45,093 nucleotides of DNA, from contig JBBSBR010000006.1 of NCBI GenBank assembly GCA_038251135.1, positions 1 through 45,093 of the forward strand, read 5' to 3'. Position numbers and translations under genes: made by a program. Below, piece after piece: positions 31,803 through 39,400 of the stretch (within the stretch, counting starts at the first letter, position 1; each line of letters begins with the position of its first letter). The DNA comes from JBBSBR01 sp038251135 (lineage in GTDB: Bacteria; Patescibacteriota; Saccharimonadia; UBA4664). The notes beneath the pieces were generated by a model. That model worked only from the letters and a program-made list of their open reading frames with translations, ran no database searches and had not been told where the DNA came from.

Positions 31803-32792
31803 CTACCATTCAGCCGTATCTTGCTGCAGCGGGACGGCCAGGCAACGCTCATCTTCCAGCCAGGTACTGCGGGTACCCAGCTCATTGGATAATTGCTGCA
31901 TGCGGCCGGCGATCGGGCGAGCGTTGCCTTGGGCCAAGTGGGCCCGGTAGTCGATAATAATGGTCGGGTACAGATGCAGCACGGTCGGAATAGCGCCCTG
32001 GGTCTCCAACATGAAGATAAACGACTCATCATTGCGCTCGAACTGGTCAACGGCGTAATCGTCCACGAAGTCGCCGGCGCTGTAGATTATCGGTTTATTA
32101 CGATACACCTCCAACCCGCGAACCGTGTGCGCCGAATGCCCGTAGACCATGTCGGCGCCGGCCTGCACGAGCGCATGTGCAAATGTTCGGTGCTCGACCG
32201 GCACGTCAAGACCCCAATTGGACCCCCAATGAGCCGAGACTATCAACAGATGTACCTGCCGCTTGGACGCTCGGATCAGCTTCAACAGTTCCTTGGCACG
32301 AGAGTCATGGATGTCGGTTGGGACATAATAGACGCCGGGCGTCCGGGTGCCTGCCTCCCACTCCGGCTCATTATCGGTCATCGCAATCACGCCCACCTTC
32401 AGCTTATTGTGCTGCCAGACGGCCAGCCGGCGGGAGGCTTCGCTGTCGGCTCCGGCTCCGGCATGCAGAATGTGCTCTTGCTCAAACGCCGAGACCATCG
32501 CTTCCAACGCCGGCGCACCGTAATCGAGCGCGTGGTTATTGGCCAGCGAGACCGCGCCGAAGCCGGCGGCTTTGAGGCTCTCGATATTTTTGCTGTCCGA
32601 TCGATAATGATACGCCTTGCCCGGCCACGGCTCGCCGTCGTCGGCCAGCACGCATTCCAGATTACCGACGCGCAGATCCGCCCGTCCCAAGACGGGCAAC
32701 GTGTCGCCCCAGGGGAAAGTTGGGCGCGCATCTTTGAGCTCGTCGTTCATGAGCCGGCCGAGCATAATATCGCCAACGAATGCAATCTTCAT
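31803..32792 (-). CDS. CapA-like metallophosphatase (poly-gamma-glutamate synthesis-type)
   Basis: A 329-aa PGA_cap-type metallophosphatase: FVGDIMLGR (5-13), GNLECVLA, SLANNHALDYG (with the metal-binding NH motif), GVIAMTDNEP, HLLIVSAHWGSNWG, GADMVYGHSAHTVRG and IYSAGDFVDDY. These residues hold two metal ions. In Bacillus CapA takes part in exporting the poly-gamma-glutamate capsule, but most of its homologues have no proven function. The ribosome-binding site GGGGAGGATG is clear. Its stop overlaps the longer possible start of the CCA fusion, so it may be co-transcribed with it. Confidence 0.85.
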   Translation of the reverse strand: MKIAFVGDIMLGRLMNDELKDARPTFPWGDTLPVLGRADLRVGNLECVLADDGEPWPGKAYHYRSDSKNIESLKAAGFGAVSLANNHALDYGAPALEAMVSAFEQEHILHAGAGADSEASRRLAVWQHNKLKVGVIAMTDNEPEWEAGTRTPGVYYVPTDIHDSRAKELLKLIRASKRQVHLLIVSAHWGSNWGLDVPVEHRTFAHALVQAGADMVYGHSAHTVRGLEVYRNKPIIYSAGDFVDDYAVDQFERNDESFIFMLETQGAIPTVLHLYPTIIIDYRAHLAQGNARPIAGRMQQLSNELGTRSTWLEDERCLAVPLQQDTAEW

Positions 32793-32910
32793 GCCGCATC
32801 CTCCCCTGTACTTTCATAACCTTGCCCACAGATTACCTTGCGCAAGCACCGGTTGCAGTGCTCTAGCGCACGTATTCTTGCTACAATAGCTATATTCGGA
32901 TGAGGCACAT

Positions 32911-33573
32911 ATGGCTACACTCCCCAAGACATCCCGGCAAATTGCCGAATTATTCAAATCCGGAACCCGTTTGCGTTACCAAAAGGGCGAGATTCTGCTG
33001 CATGCCGGCGATACGCCCAAGGGCGTATACCTCATCGAACAGGGCTACATCAAGGTTTATACCATCCGCAACTCCGGCGACTTAAACCTGCACGTAATCT
33101 ATAAACCCGGCGAAATGTTCCCGCTGATCTGGGCTTACCAGGGTAAGTATGCACCGGTCTACTATGAAGCCATGGACGACGTGATCGTGCGCCGCTGCGC
33201 CCGCGAAAGTTTTCGCAGTCTGGTTTTCGGCGACCCGGCCGTCGCCAAGCTGATGCTGGAAGACCTCGCTGGGTACCACTGGGTGTACGCCAACCGCATT
33301 GAGAATTTGGAGCTGGCGCGATCGTACGATCGGGTGATTTTTCGGTTGATTACGCTGGCGGAACGGGTCGGGGCTGGCAACAATGCGGGCGAAGTCGTCC
33401 TGCAGGCACCCGTAACTCAACAGGATATTGCCGATTCCCTTAACATGATCCGCGAAACCGCCAGCCGTGAAATCGAGAAATTAGAAAAGCAGGGGCTGGT
33501 CGCATATCGCGACCATCGTCTGGTGATTACCGACCTGGCCAAACTACGACAGGAGATGGCGCGTCTGCACTAA
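32911..33573 (+). CDS. Crp/Fnr-family transcription regulator
   Basis: A 220-aa Crp/Fnr protein: cyclic-nucleotide-binding-like beta roll (residues 20-110, with KGEILLHAGDTPKGVYLIEQGYIK and a GEMFPLIWAYQG in place of the usual cAMP-binding FGE..L), dimer helix (about 110-138), and an HTH with TQQDIADSLNMIRETASREIEKLEKQGLV (165-193). The cAMP contacts are not all conserved, so the signal is uncertain. The gene has an extended -10 (TGC TACAAT, 32882-32887) and GAGG before the ATG. It diverges from capA and converges with the sulfur operon. Confidence 0.9.
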   Translation: MATLPKTSRQIAELFKSGTRLRYQKGEILLHAGDTPKGVYLIEQGYIKVYTIRNSGDLNLHVIYKPGEMFPLIWAYQGKYAPVYYEAMDDVIVRRCARESFRSLVFGDPAVAKLMLEDLAGYHWVYANRIENLELARSYDRVIFRLITLAERVGAGNNAGEVVLQAPVTQQDIADSLNMIRETASREIEKLEKQGLVAYRDHRLVITDLAKLRQEMARLH

Positions 33574-33598
33574 GGCAACTGGTCCGGGTGGCGTAACT

Positions 33599-34951
33599 TT
33601 AGCCGGCGAGCAGATTATGGGCCTTGGCTTGGGCAAAGTCGTCGTCCACCAGCCCGGCCGCCAAACCGGCCCGATCCAATAAACTGACGGCGATGCTGGC
33701 CCGATAGCCGGACCCGCAATAGACCCAGATAGTTTTGCCCGGTGGCAGTTCGCCGAGACGGGTCAGAAGGTCGTATAGCGGAATATTCACCGCTCCGGCC
33801 ACGTGGCCGTCGTGCCACTCGACCGGCGCGCGCACATCGAGCAGGACGACCGAATCCCGGGCGCGGACTTTGGCCAAGGTCTCAAATGAGGTAATCGGGT
33901 AGGAGCGCGGCTGACCGGCATCCAGATAGGCAGGCAGATCTGCGGTTACCCGTCCCACAAACCCGTCCATCCCAATTCGACCGAGTTGCACCTGAGCCGC
34001 CGTCAGGTCGGCCTCGTTATCGCCGACCAACGTAATTGAATCACCCCAGGGGATGAGCCAGCCGACGTAGGAAGAGAACGCGTCGGACAGCTCAAACCCG
34101 GCCGCCCCGGCCGGATGCTGCGCCGCATAGGCCCGGCGGTTACGAATATCGATCACCCACTCGTCGTGAGCCAGCAGGTTGCGGAGCTGGTCGGCGGACA
34201 GCCGCTCGACCGGCTTGATCGTCATATCTCCGGGACCGCTCTGATTTATGGCTCCCATATGGGCATAATAGCGCGGATAGGCGCTGAGGCCGCTGAGGAT
34301 CGTGCTCACGAATTCAGCCTTATCGCGACTGGTGAAGGCGATGTTGACGGCCTGTTCGTCGGCCAGGGTACTGGCATCGGCTCCGCTGCCCGGCGCCGAC
34401 GCGCAGAAGCTGCCGAAGCCGTGCGTGGGATACAAGTGCGCCGTCGCCCGAACCTCCCGGGACAGTTTATGCGCCGATTCATACTGGGCTTCGGCCAGGG
34501 GCGTCGTCATGGTTTCGGATATCAAATCCGGTCGGCCGACGGTGCCGTACAGCACGCCGCCGCCGCTAAACACCGCCGTTGCCGTGCCGTCGTCCACCAC
34601 GTAGCTGATGTGACTAGGGGTATGCCCCGGCGTGTGCAGCGCCCGCACCTGCAGCTTGCCGGTCGCAAACGTTTCGCCGTCCGCCGCTTCTTGGGCTGCA
34701 AACGACTGCCTGCTATCGACTGGTACCACATAGGTAGCACCGGTCAGTTCCGCCAGCCTGAAGCCACCGGTCACATAGTCGTTGTGCATATGCGTTTCCA
34801 GGACGTGCGTGATGGTCACATCGGCCCGGACGGCGGCCTCCTGCCACCGCTCATAATCCCGCTGCACGTCGACGGCAATGGCATTGGTACCGTCGCTCAC
34901 CAAATAACCGCGGTTGCCAAGCGATGCGGTTTTGATAATGTCTACATTCAT
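33599..34951 (-). CDS. Metallo-beta-lactamase-fold protein fused to two rhodanese domains
   Basis: A 450-aa protein. Residues 1-240 form a persulfide-dioxygenase-like (ETHE1-type) metallo-beta-lactamase domain with ETHMHNDYVTGG (H54, H56, D58), LHTPGHTPSH (H110) and LYPTHGFGS. Two rhodanese domains follow: the first lacks a catalytic Cys (VIDIRNRRAYAAQHPAG), and the second has it in WVYCGSGYRAS. Such fusions take sulfur from persulfides or glutathione/thiol carriers. Two metal ligands deviate: Tyr59 replaces the usual second His of HxHxDH, and VFSGGGVLYG stands where TGD-type aspartate is expected. It lies 18 nt downstream of a single rhodanese gene. Confidence 0.88.
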   Translation of the reverse strand: MNVDIIKTASLGNRGYLVSDGTNAIAVDVQRDYERWQEAAVRADVTITHVLETHMHNDYVTGGFRLAELTGATYVVPVDSRQSFAAQEAADGETFATGKLQVRALHTPGHTPSHISYVVDDGTATAVFSGGGVLYGTVGRPDLISETMTTPLAEAQYESAHKLSREVRATAHLYPTHGFGSFCASAPGSGADASTLADEQAVNIAFTSRDKAEFVSTILSGLSAYPRYYAHMGAINQSGPGDMTIKPVERLSADQLRNLLAHDEWVIDIRNRRAYAAQHPAGAAGFELSDAFSSYVGWLIPWGDSITLVGDNEADLTAAQVQLGRIGMDGFVGRVTADLPAYLDAGQPRSYPITSFETLAKVRARDSVVLLDVRAPVEWHDGHVAGAVNIPLYDLLTRLGELPPGKTIWVYCGSGYRASIAVSLLDRAGLAAGLVDDDFAQAKAHNLLAG

Positions 34952-34969
34952 AACTATCCCCCCGAAAGT

Positions 34970-35284
34970 TTAAGACATGGCGCCGCCGGCACCGCGCCAG
35001 CTACTCAAGCCTCCGATGTTTTCGGCGTCATAACCCTTTTGCTTCAATACTTGCGTAGCCATACTGGACCGGCTGCCGGAAGCGCAGTACAAATAAATCT
35101 TCTTGGACGTATCGGTCGTCGGCGTCTCGCCCCGGTTGATGCGGTCAACCGACAGGTGCATGGCACCGGCGGCGTGACCGGACGACCACTCATCGTCGCC
35201 GCGGACGTCCACGAGCAGGGCCAGCCCGCCGGTTACTTCTTCACTAATTTTACTCACGTCAATTTTGGGTCCGAAACCAAACAT
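34970..35284 (-). CDS. Single-domain rhodanese sulfurtransferase
   Basis: A 104-aa rhodanese domain with VDVRGDDEWSSGHAAGAMHL and the active-site loop LYCASGSRSSMA (Cys in CASGSRS). Such proteins move sulfane sulfur through a persulfide on that cysteine. ATG 35284 has a perfect-looking GGAGGTAAG site. It precedes the MBL-rhodanese fusion by 18 nt; together they form a sulfur-detoxifying or sulfur-relay operon. Upstream lies a 32-codon ORF whose stop is 4 nt before this ATG, which suggests translational coupling. Confidence 0.93.
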   Translation of the reverse strand: MFGFGPKIDVSKISEEVTGGLALLVDVRGDDEWSSGHAAGAMHLSVDRINRGETPTTDTSKKIYLYCASGSRSSMATQVLKQKGYDAENIGGLSSWRGAGGAMS

Positions 35285-35288
35285 CTAC

Positions 35289-35387
35289 TTACCTCCGGGT
35301 CGCTAATTTATAATTATCGGAAAATTTCCAACCTTCTGAGCGCAAGACCCTATTCTGAGCTGCGGCAGACTGCATCGTAATTTCCAT
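35289..35387 (-). CDS. Candidate 32-codon leader ORF of the sulfur operon
   Basis: A minus-strand frame with ATG 35385-35387, 32 sense codons (MEITMQSAAAQNRVLRSEGW...) and TAA 35289-35291. The promoter at 35397-35425 places transcription start at about 35390, so this would be a leaderless first ORF. Its last codons (CGG AGG) form the ribosome-binding site of the rhodanese gene, and 4 nt separate its TAA from that ATG. Arg and Ser-rich, no membrane segment, no cysteine. It may be a regulatory peptide or only a translated leader. A chance ORF cannot be ruled out. Confidence 0.45.
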   Translation of the reverse strand: MEITMQSAAAQNRVLRSEGWKFSDNYKLATRR

Positions 35388-35396
35388 ACCTCATAA

Positions 35397-35425
35397 ATAT
35401 TAATGTAAATTATTTACATTAGCAA
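35397..35425 (-). promoter_or_regulatory. Promoter of the sulfur operon with palindromic operator in its spacer
   Basis: Minus strand TTGCTA (35420-35425), 17 bp, TAATAT (35397-35402). A perfect inverted repeat with 10-bp arms, TAATGTAAAT and ATTTACATTA around one central base (35401-35421), covers the spacer and touches both boxes. It is in the position where a repressor would block the polymerase. Confidence 0.75.
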
Positions 35426-35480
35426 CCACGCCGTTATGGCCCATGGTTCAATCGATCTGCCTGCTATAACCGGTCCGCGG

Positions 35481-35975
35481 CTATATATCGATATCGTCGT
35501 CGGGACGTTTGCGCGAGTAAGGCGCATCGAGAGCCTTCGACATCAGCGAAATCATCCGGTTGTTGCTGTCCTGCAGCTGGATGTTCTTGTCGCGCAGTTG
35601 CCGTTCGGAATTGCGCAGACGGCTGATGATGAAGATTACCAAAATACCATCTATAAGGTAGATAATAATCTGCACTAAATCCTTAATTCCGAGCGACAGT
35701 GCGTCAGTACGGCTCAAGAATAGAAATGGAATTAAGACCGTCGATACCGCGAGCGCCAGCAAGGCTGGGCGGGTACCAAGAAATATGGCGATAATCATGA
35801 GCGCCAGCGAATACAGTAGCGTCGGCGTACTCTCGCCTAATCCGGGTGTATGACTTTTGACCAGTGTCACAACGCCGATTATGCCAACCGCAATCCCATA
35901 CCTGAGAAATTGTTTCCCCAACAATGGCCAATTCACGGCCTGTGTCGTCTTTTTGCTGGTCGCGGTTTTCTGCAT
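35481..35975 (-). CDS. DUF4118-like membrane protein without a kinase domain (164 aa)
   Basis: A 164-aa protein with four transmembrane helices (about 22-42, 50-66, 70-86 and 97-117) in the arrangement of the KdpD-type DUF4118 sensor region, notably FLGTRPALLALAVSTVLIPFLF. It then has a 40-residue coiled-coil-like tail with RNSERQLRDKNIQLQDSNNR and a hydrophilic end, but no kinase or other catalytic domain. It may be a truncated or stand-alone signalling scaffold. A TAATAT box (35982-35987, extended by TGA) ends 6 nt before the ATG, so the mRNA would be leaderless. Confidence 0.65.
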   Translation of the reverse strand: MQKTATSKKTTQAVNWPLLGKQFLRYGIAVGIIGVVTLVKSHTPGLGESTPTLLYSLALMIIAIFLGTRPALLALAVSTVLIPFLFLSRTDALSLGIKDLVQIIIYLIDGILVIFIISRLRNSERQLRDKNIQLQDSNNRMISLMSKALDAPYSRKRPDDDIDI

Positions 35976-36142
35976 ACCCTCATATTATCAGAATGACACC
36001 TGACAACAAGCTGAGAACATGTCGACGATCAGACAGCTGGTGCCTCGAACTAACGTTAAGATGCCTCTATCCCACCCTTGAGACGCTCCAAACCGGTCAG
36101 CTGAAATTGAGGCCGATTACAGATATAAACTACTTATAGTAT

Positions 36143-36156
36143 AACACATATGTGTT
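36143..36156. promoter_or_regulatory. Perfect 14-bp palindrome upstream of an orphan promoter
   Basis: AACACAT / ATGTGTT is a perfect palindrome. Its last two bases are the first two of the -35 box TTGACT at 36155-36160, so a bound protein would compete with RNA polymerase. Confidence 0.45.
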
Positions 36157-36184
36157 GACTTGTCTAGTTTAAGCGTGCTACAAA
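36155..36184 (+). promoter_or_regulatory. Orphan promoter in the 36-kb gene-free stretch
   Basis: TTGACT (36155-36160), 18-bp spacer, TGC TACAAA (extended -10; hexamer 36179-36184). A start near 36191 is predicted. No plus-strand coding region follows before the terminator at 36450-36478. Confidence 0.5.
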
Positions 36185-36190
36185 CCTTAC

Positions 36191-36478
36191 AACACGAGAA
36201 TACCCTCATACGAAGGCAAAATTTCGTTCGGCTAATTCCTATTATTGTAATTTCATACCACTTATAATTGCCCATCCAGCGCTTGCTGTTAGCGGTAGTG
36301 TCGGGTAGATACAGAGTTTTATGCGTAGTCTTACCTAGGTAATGGCAGGACTGGCTAGTATAGTTGCGACCAGCTTTCGTGGAGTCGGAGGGTTGAGCTA
36401 AGTGCCTTATGGTCTGGATTCGAAAAACTACCCCGCCGATAAGACAACAAAAAAACCCTCGGTGTTAGAGGGTTTTTT
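36191..36478 (+). ncRNA. Candidate non-coding RNA, about 290 nt
   Basis: The region between the promoter (start near 36191) and the strong terminator (36450-36478) has no credible gene on either strand; stops occur often in all frames. It contains short self-complementary elements (palindrome TTACCTAGGTAA at 36331-36342, and CTTAT with ATAAG around 36404 and 36441). I looked for RNase P RNA, tmRNA, 6S RNA and SRP RNA signatures and did not find them. An unknown structured RNA or a decayed gene are both possible. The rest of the gene-free stretch, 35976-36142, shows nothing I can name. Confidence 0.35.
36450..36478. terminator. Bidirectional intrinsic terminator
   Basis: AAAAAACCCTC (36450-36460), a 7-nt loop and GAGGGTTTTTT (36468-36478) give an 11-bp perfect stem with A- and T-runs on both sides. 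It ends the minus-strand surface-protein gene (stop at 36499) and any plus-strand transcript from 36191. Confidence 0.88.
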
Positions 36479-36498
36479 GAATATTTGTGTCGTATATT

Positions 36499-39400
36499 TT
36501 ATCGGGTAATTTTGTGTCGTAGGCTAACGAGAATGAACCACAACATGCCGAGAACGATAATCAGGATTGGTAGCCACCACCAACCGAGGCCGAGAGGATT
36601 GAATGCTGCCGTGGCGGTCTTGACCTGTACTGTACTGTCGCCCTGGACCTGGCCGATGTTGTTCGCGACTGACGCGGGCACGGGCGTCGCAGTCGGTACG
36701 GGTGTTGCCGTTGGAACCGGCGTTGACGCTGCGATAGTATTCCCCAAAACGATCGGACTGGTGATGCTGGACAGACTGGCGGAGTCACCTCTGCCGGTGC
36801 CTACACCGAGTACATTTCCGGCCGGTGTAACAATTGCTACATTGTAAGTCACCGTGGTAGAGTTACCAGCCTGATCGGTCACGGTCAAGGTAACTGTATA
36901 ACTACCCTTAGGCGCTGGACCAATCGTCAAGGTTGGCTGGTTAAAGATCGCGTGGGGCGGCTTGACCAGATTCGGATCAGAAGCGACCCAGGCATAGGTT
37001 ACGCCGATGCCACCCGTGACTATTGGTGATAGCGTCAACGTATCGCCAACCAATAGTGAAGGATTGAAATTGTCGGTTACGACCGGTGCCGTGTTGTCTA
37101 GTGTAAACGAGGTGCTGGTTTCGGAAATGTTGCCGCTTGTGTCGTGCGCAACCAGATGGGCAGTGTATGAGCCGTCTGCCACACCGGTTAGGTCAACGGA
37201 ACCAAGATGCCCATTGAGAGTTCCGGTAGAAGTTTGAGCGAACGCCGAGTGAAAGAGTGATCCAGCCGACCAAGCAGTAACGCACTTAGGATCGCGGGTA
37301 CCGACTTCCCCTTGGGCATTGGTGACGTAGCAGTAGTAATAGTTGAAGTTGTCGTCGCGAGCCGTACCGCTAATGTTAAGAAGATGGCTCGTTGCATTCA
37401 CGCTTAGCACCTGACCATTGCTCGGACTCGTAATACTGACGGTTGGTAAGGTGTTGTCAACGGTTACCTGTAAGGTCGAGGTCGAGTGACTGTCTTTGTT
37501 GATGGCTTTGTCACGGGCTTCGAGATCAATTGTGTATACGCCGTCTGGGACGTTGGCAGTGTTCCAATCCCAGCTTGAAACCGCAGCTTGGTTAACGACG
37601 CCTGGGCCGGCTACCACGTTTCCGTGCGAGTCTTTGATGACGAAGTAGTAGTGGTCAGGATTTACGTCGGTCACCGTTCCGCTCACAGAGACTGTTCCAT
37701 GCAGCAAAGTACTCGTCGGTGAAGTAATGTGAGCCACGGGAGCGGTGTTATCGATAGTAGTCTTAACTATCGGACTCCAAACGCTTTTGTTTCCGGCAGC
37801 GTCAACGGCTTGGGCGTGGATGTAGTAGGTGGCTTCCGGAGTATGGAGAGTAGGTATTTGCGTGGTGCTGAGAATTGAAGAAGTGAAGGCCGGCGAAACA
37901 AACGACCCGTCAGGATTCGTCACGTTACTGGTCGAAGACTGGTAGATGTAGCCAACGGGATTGGCGAAGTCGTCAATTACTGAACTCCATGTAACTTTTT
38001 GGATATTCGCAATGAAGCTGTTGTTGGCGGGGTAGGTAATGGTAGGTGCTGCCGGCTTGGTATTGTCGAGCGTTACTTTCCAAATCGGACTCCACTGACT
38101 TTGGTTACCCGCAGCGTCGGTAGCACGTACCTGCCAGTACCAGTCACCGTTTGAGGCTCCCGTAGAGTGAATGGTTGGGGTACTTAAGACTCCGGAGCTC
38201 CAAATACTACCGCCAAGTGCACTGCCCGAGAGCGTCTGTGACGATCGGAATTGGTAGGTTACAGGCGATGCATCAGTCGAGGCGTTCCAGTCGAAATAGA
38301 AATCATTTGTCGGCTCAAAGCTATTGTTTGCGGGAGACGTTAGGATAGGTACGGTCGGAGCGGTGGCATCGTAGGTGACACCGCAGGCGTTGGACCAGTT
38401 CGACGTAACGCCGTTCACATCAACTGCTTGAACTTCAAAGGAGTATTTTCCTTCGCCTTGGTTAAATGCGCCAGTGAGGGATGTACCGGTTATGCCACCT
38501 GATTGGTAAGCATTTGTTTCGTTGTTATAGGGTGAACCGGCTGCCGTTGTCCATGAGCGATATTTATAGGTACTAGCACCAGGCACGACACCCCAGCCAG
38601 TGGTAACGGTTGCATGGTTCGTAAAGGCATCACAGGCTAGCGTCGGATTGGTAAAACCAAGGCTGGTAGGCGTAGATAACCGTTCAAAGTCATATTTTAC
38701 ATTGGTACTTGCCGTCGCTAAGAAAATATTATCGATGTAGTTGGTCGATCCAGCTTCTGAGCGAACGAACAATCCGCCGTCGCTTACTCTAACGCGGGCA
38801 TTGGGGAACGAATTGATGATATCGTTCCAGCTGCGGTTGAGGGTAGTAACACCATCGGGCCAGGCGCTAGCAGCACCGGTACTCATCTTAGACCATTGCC
38901 ACATGCCAGTACCGTTCTGGATGCCTTCATTTTGCTGCCATGCTCCGTTGCTGGTAGCAGGGATATAGGTAAGTCGGTTTTGCCAAGTATCGCTACCATT
39001 GAAGTCAACATTGAACTGAATATATGTTTTGGCACTGGAAGCACTGGTGTTATAGCTGGAGTAACCAATTTTTGCTATGTCTTTGAGGGGAGTACCGGCA
39101 AACATGTATGTGCCGACGTCCATTTTATTAGCTGGATCACTGAGTTTTAAGGCGCCTTGGTTGGCATCGGCCGGGTCTGCAACAAACTGGTAATTGCCAG
39201 CCGACTGAGTCGTAATTACCGCATCCGTCGTGTCGTTATAGAAGACCCACCCGCTAGGGTTTAGATCCGTAGGTCGTACCGTTTGAGTAGTCTGCGTCGC
39301 TGCGCCCGGCGGGGTCGCAACTACAGGGAGTACAAAATCATAATTAACTCCACCGAGTGAGGTTTTGTCGACCCACGCAATGGTACCGGTACCACCATTA

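Noticed and set aside
31893..32819. 308-aa plus-strand frame opposite the CapA-like gene
   Set aside because: Full-length shadow of a well-supported metallophosphatase gene; no ribosome-binding site.
34115..35380. 421-aa plus-strand frame antisense to the sulfur operon
   Set aside because: It is antisense to two clear protein families, has no ribosome-binding site and has an unnatural Arg/His/Gly-rich composition.
36395..36440. Possible tRNA remnant (GGATTCGAAA resembling a T-arm)
   Set aside because: The segment cannot fold into a cloverleaf: the T-stem has no pairing partner, and no acceptor or anticodon stem is found.
36191..36478. RNase P RNA, tmRNA, 6S or SRP RNA
   Set aside because: None of their conserved core sequences could be found by eye; kept only as an unnamed ncRNA candidate.
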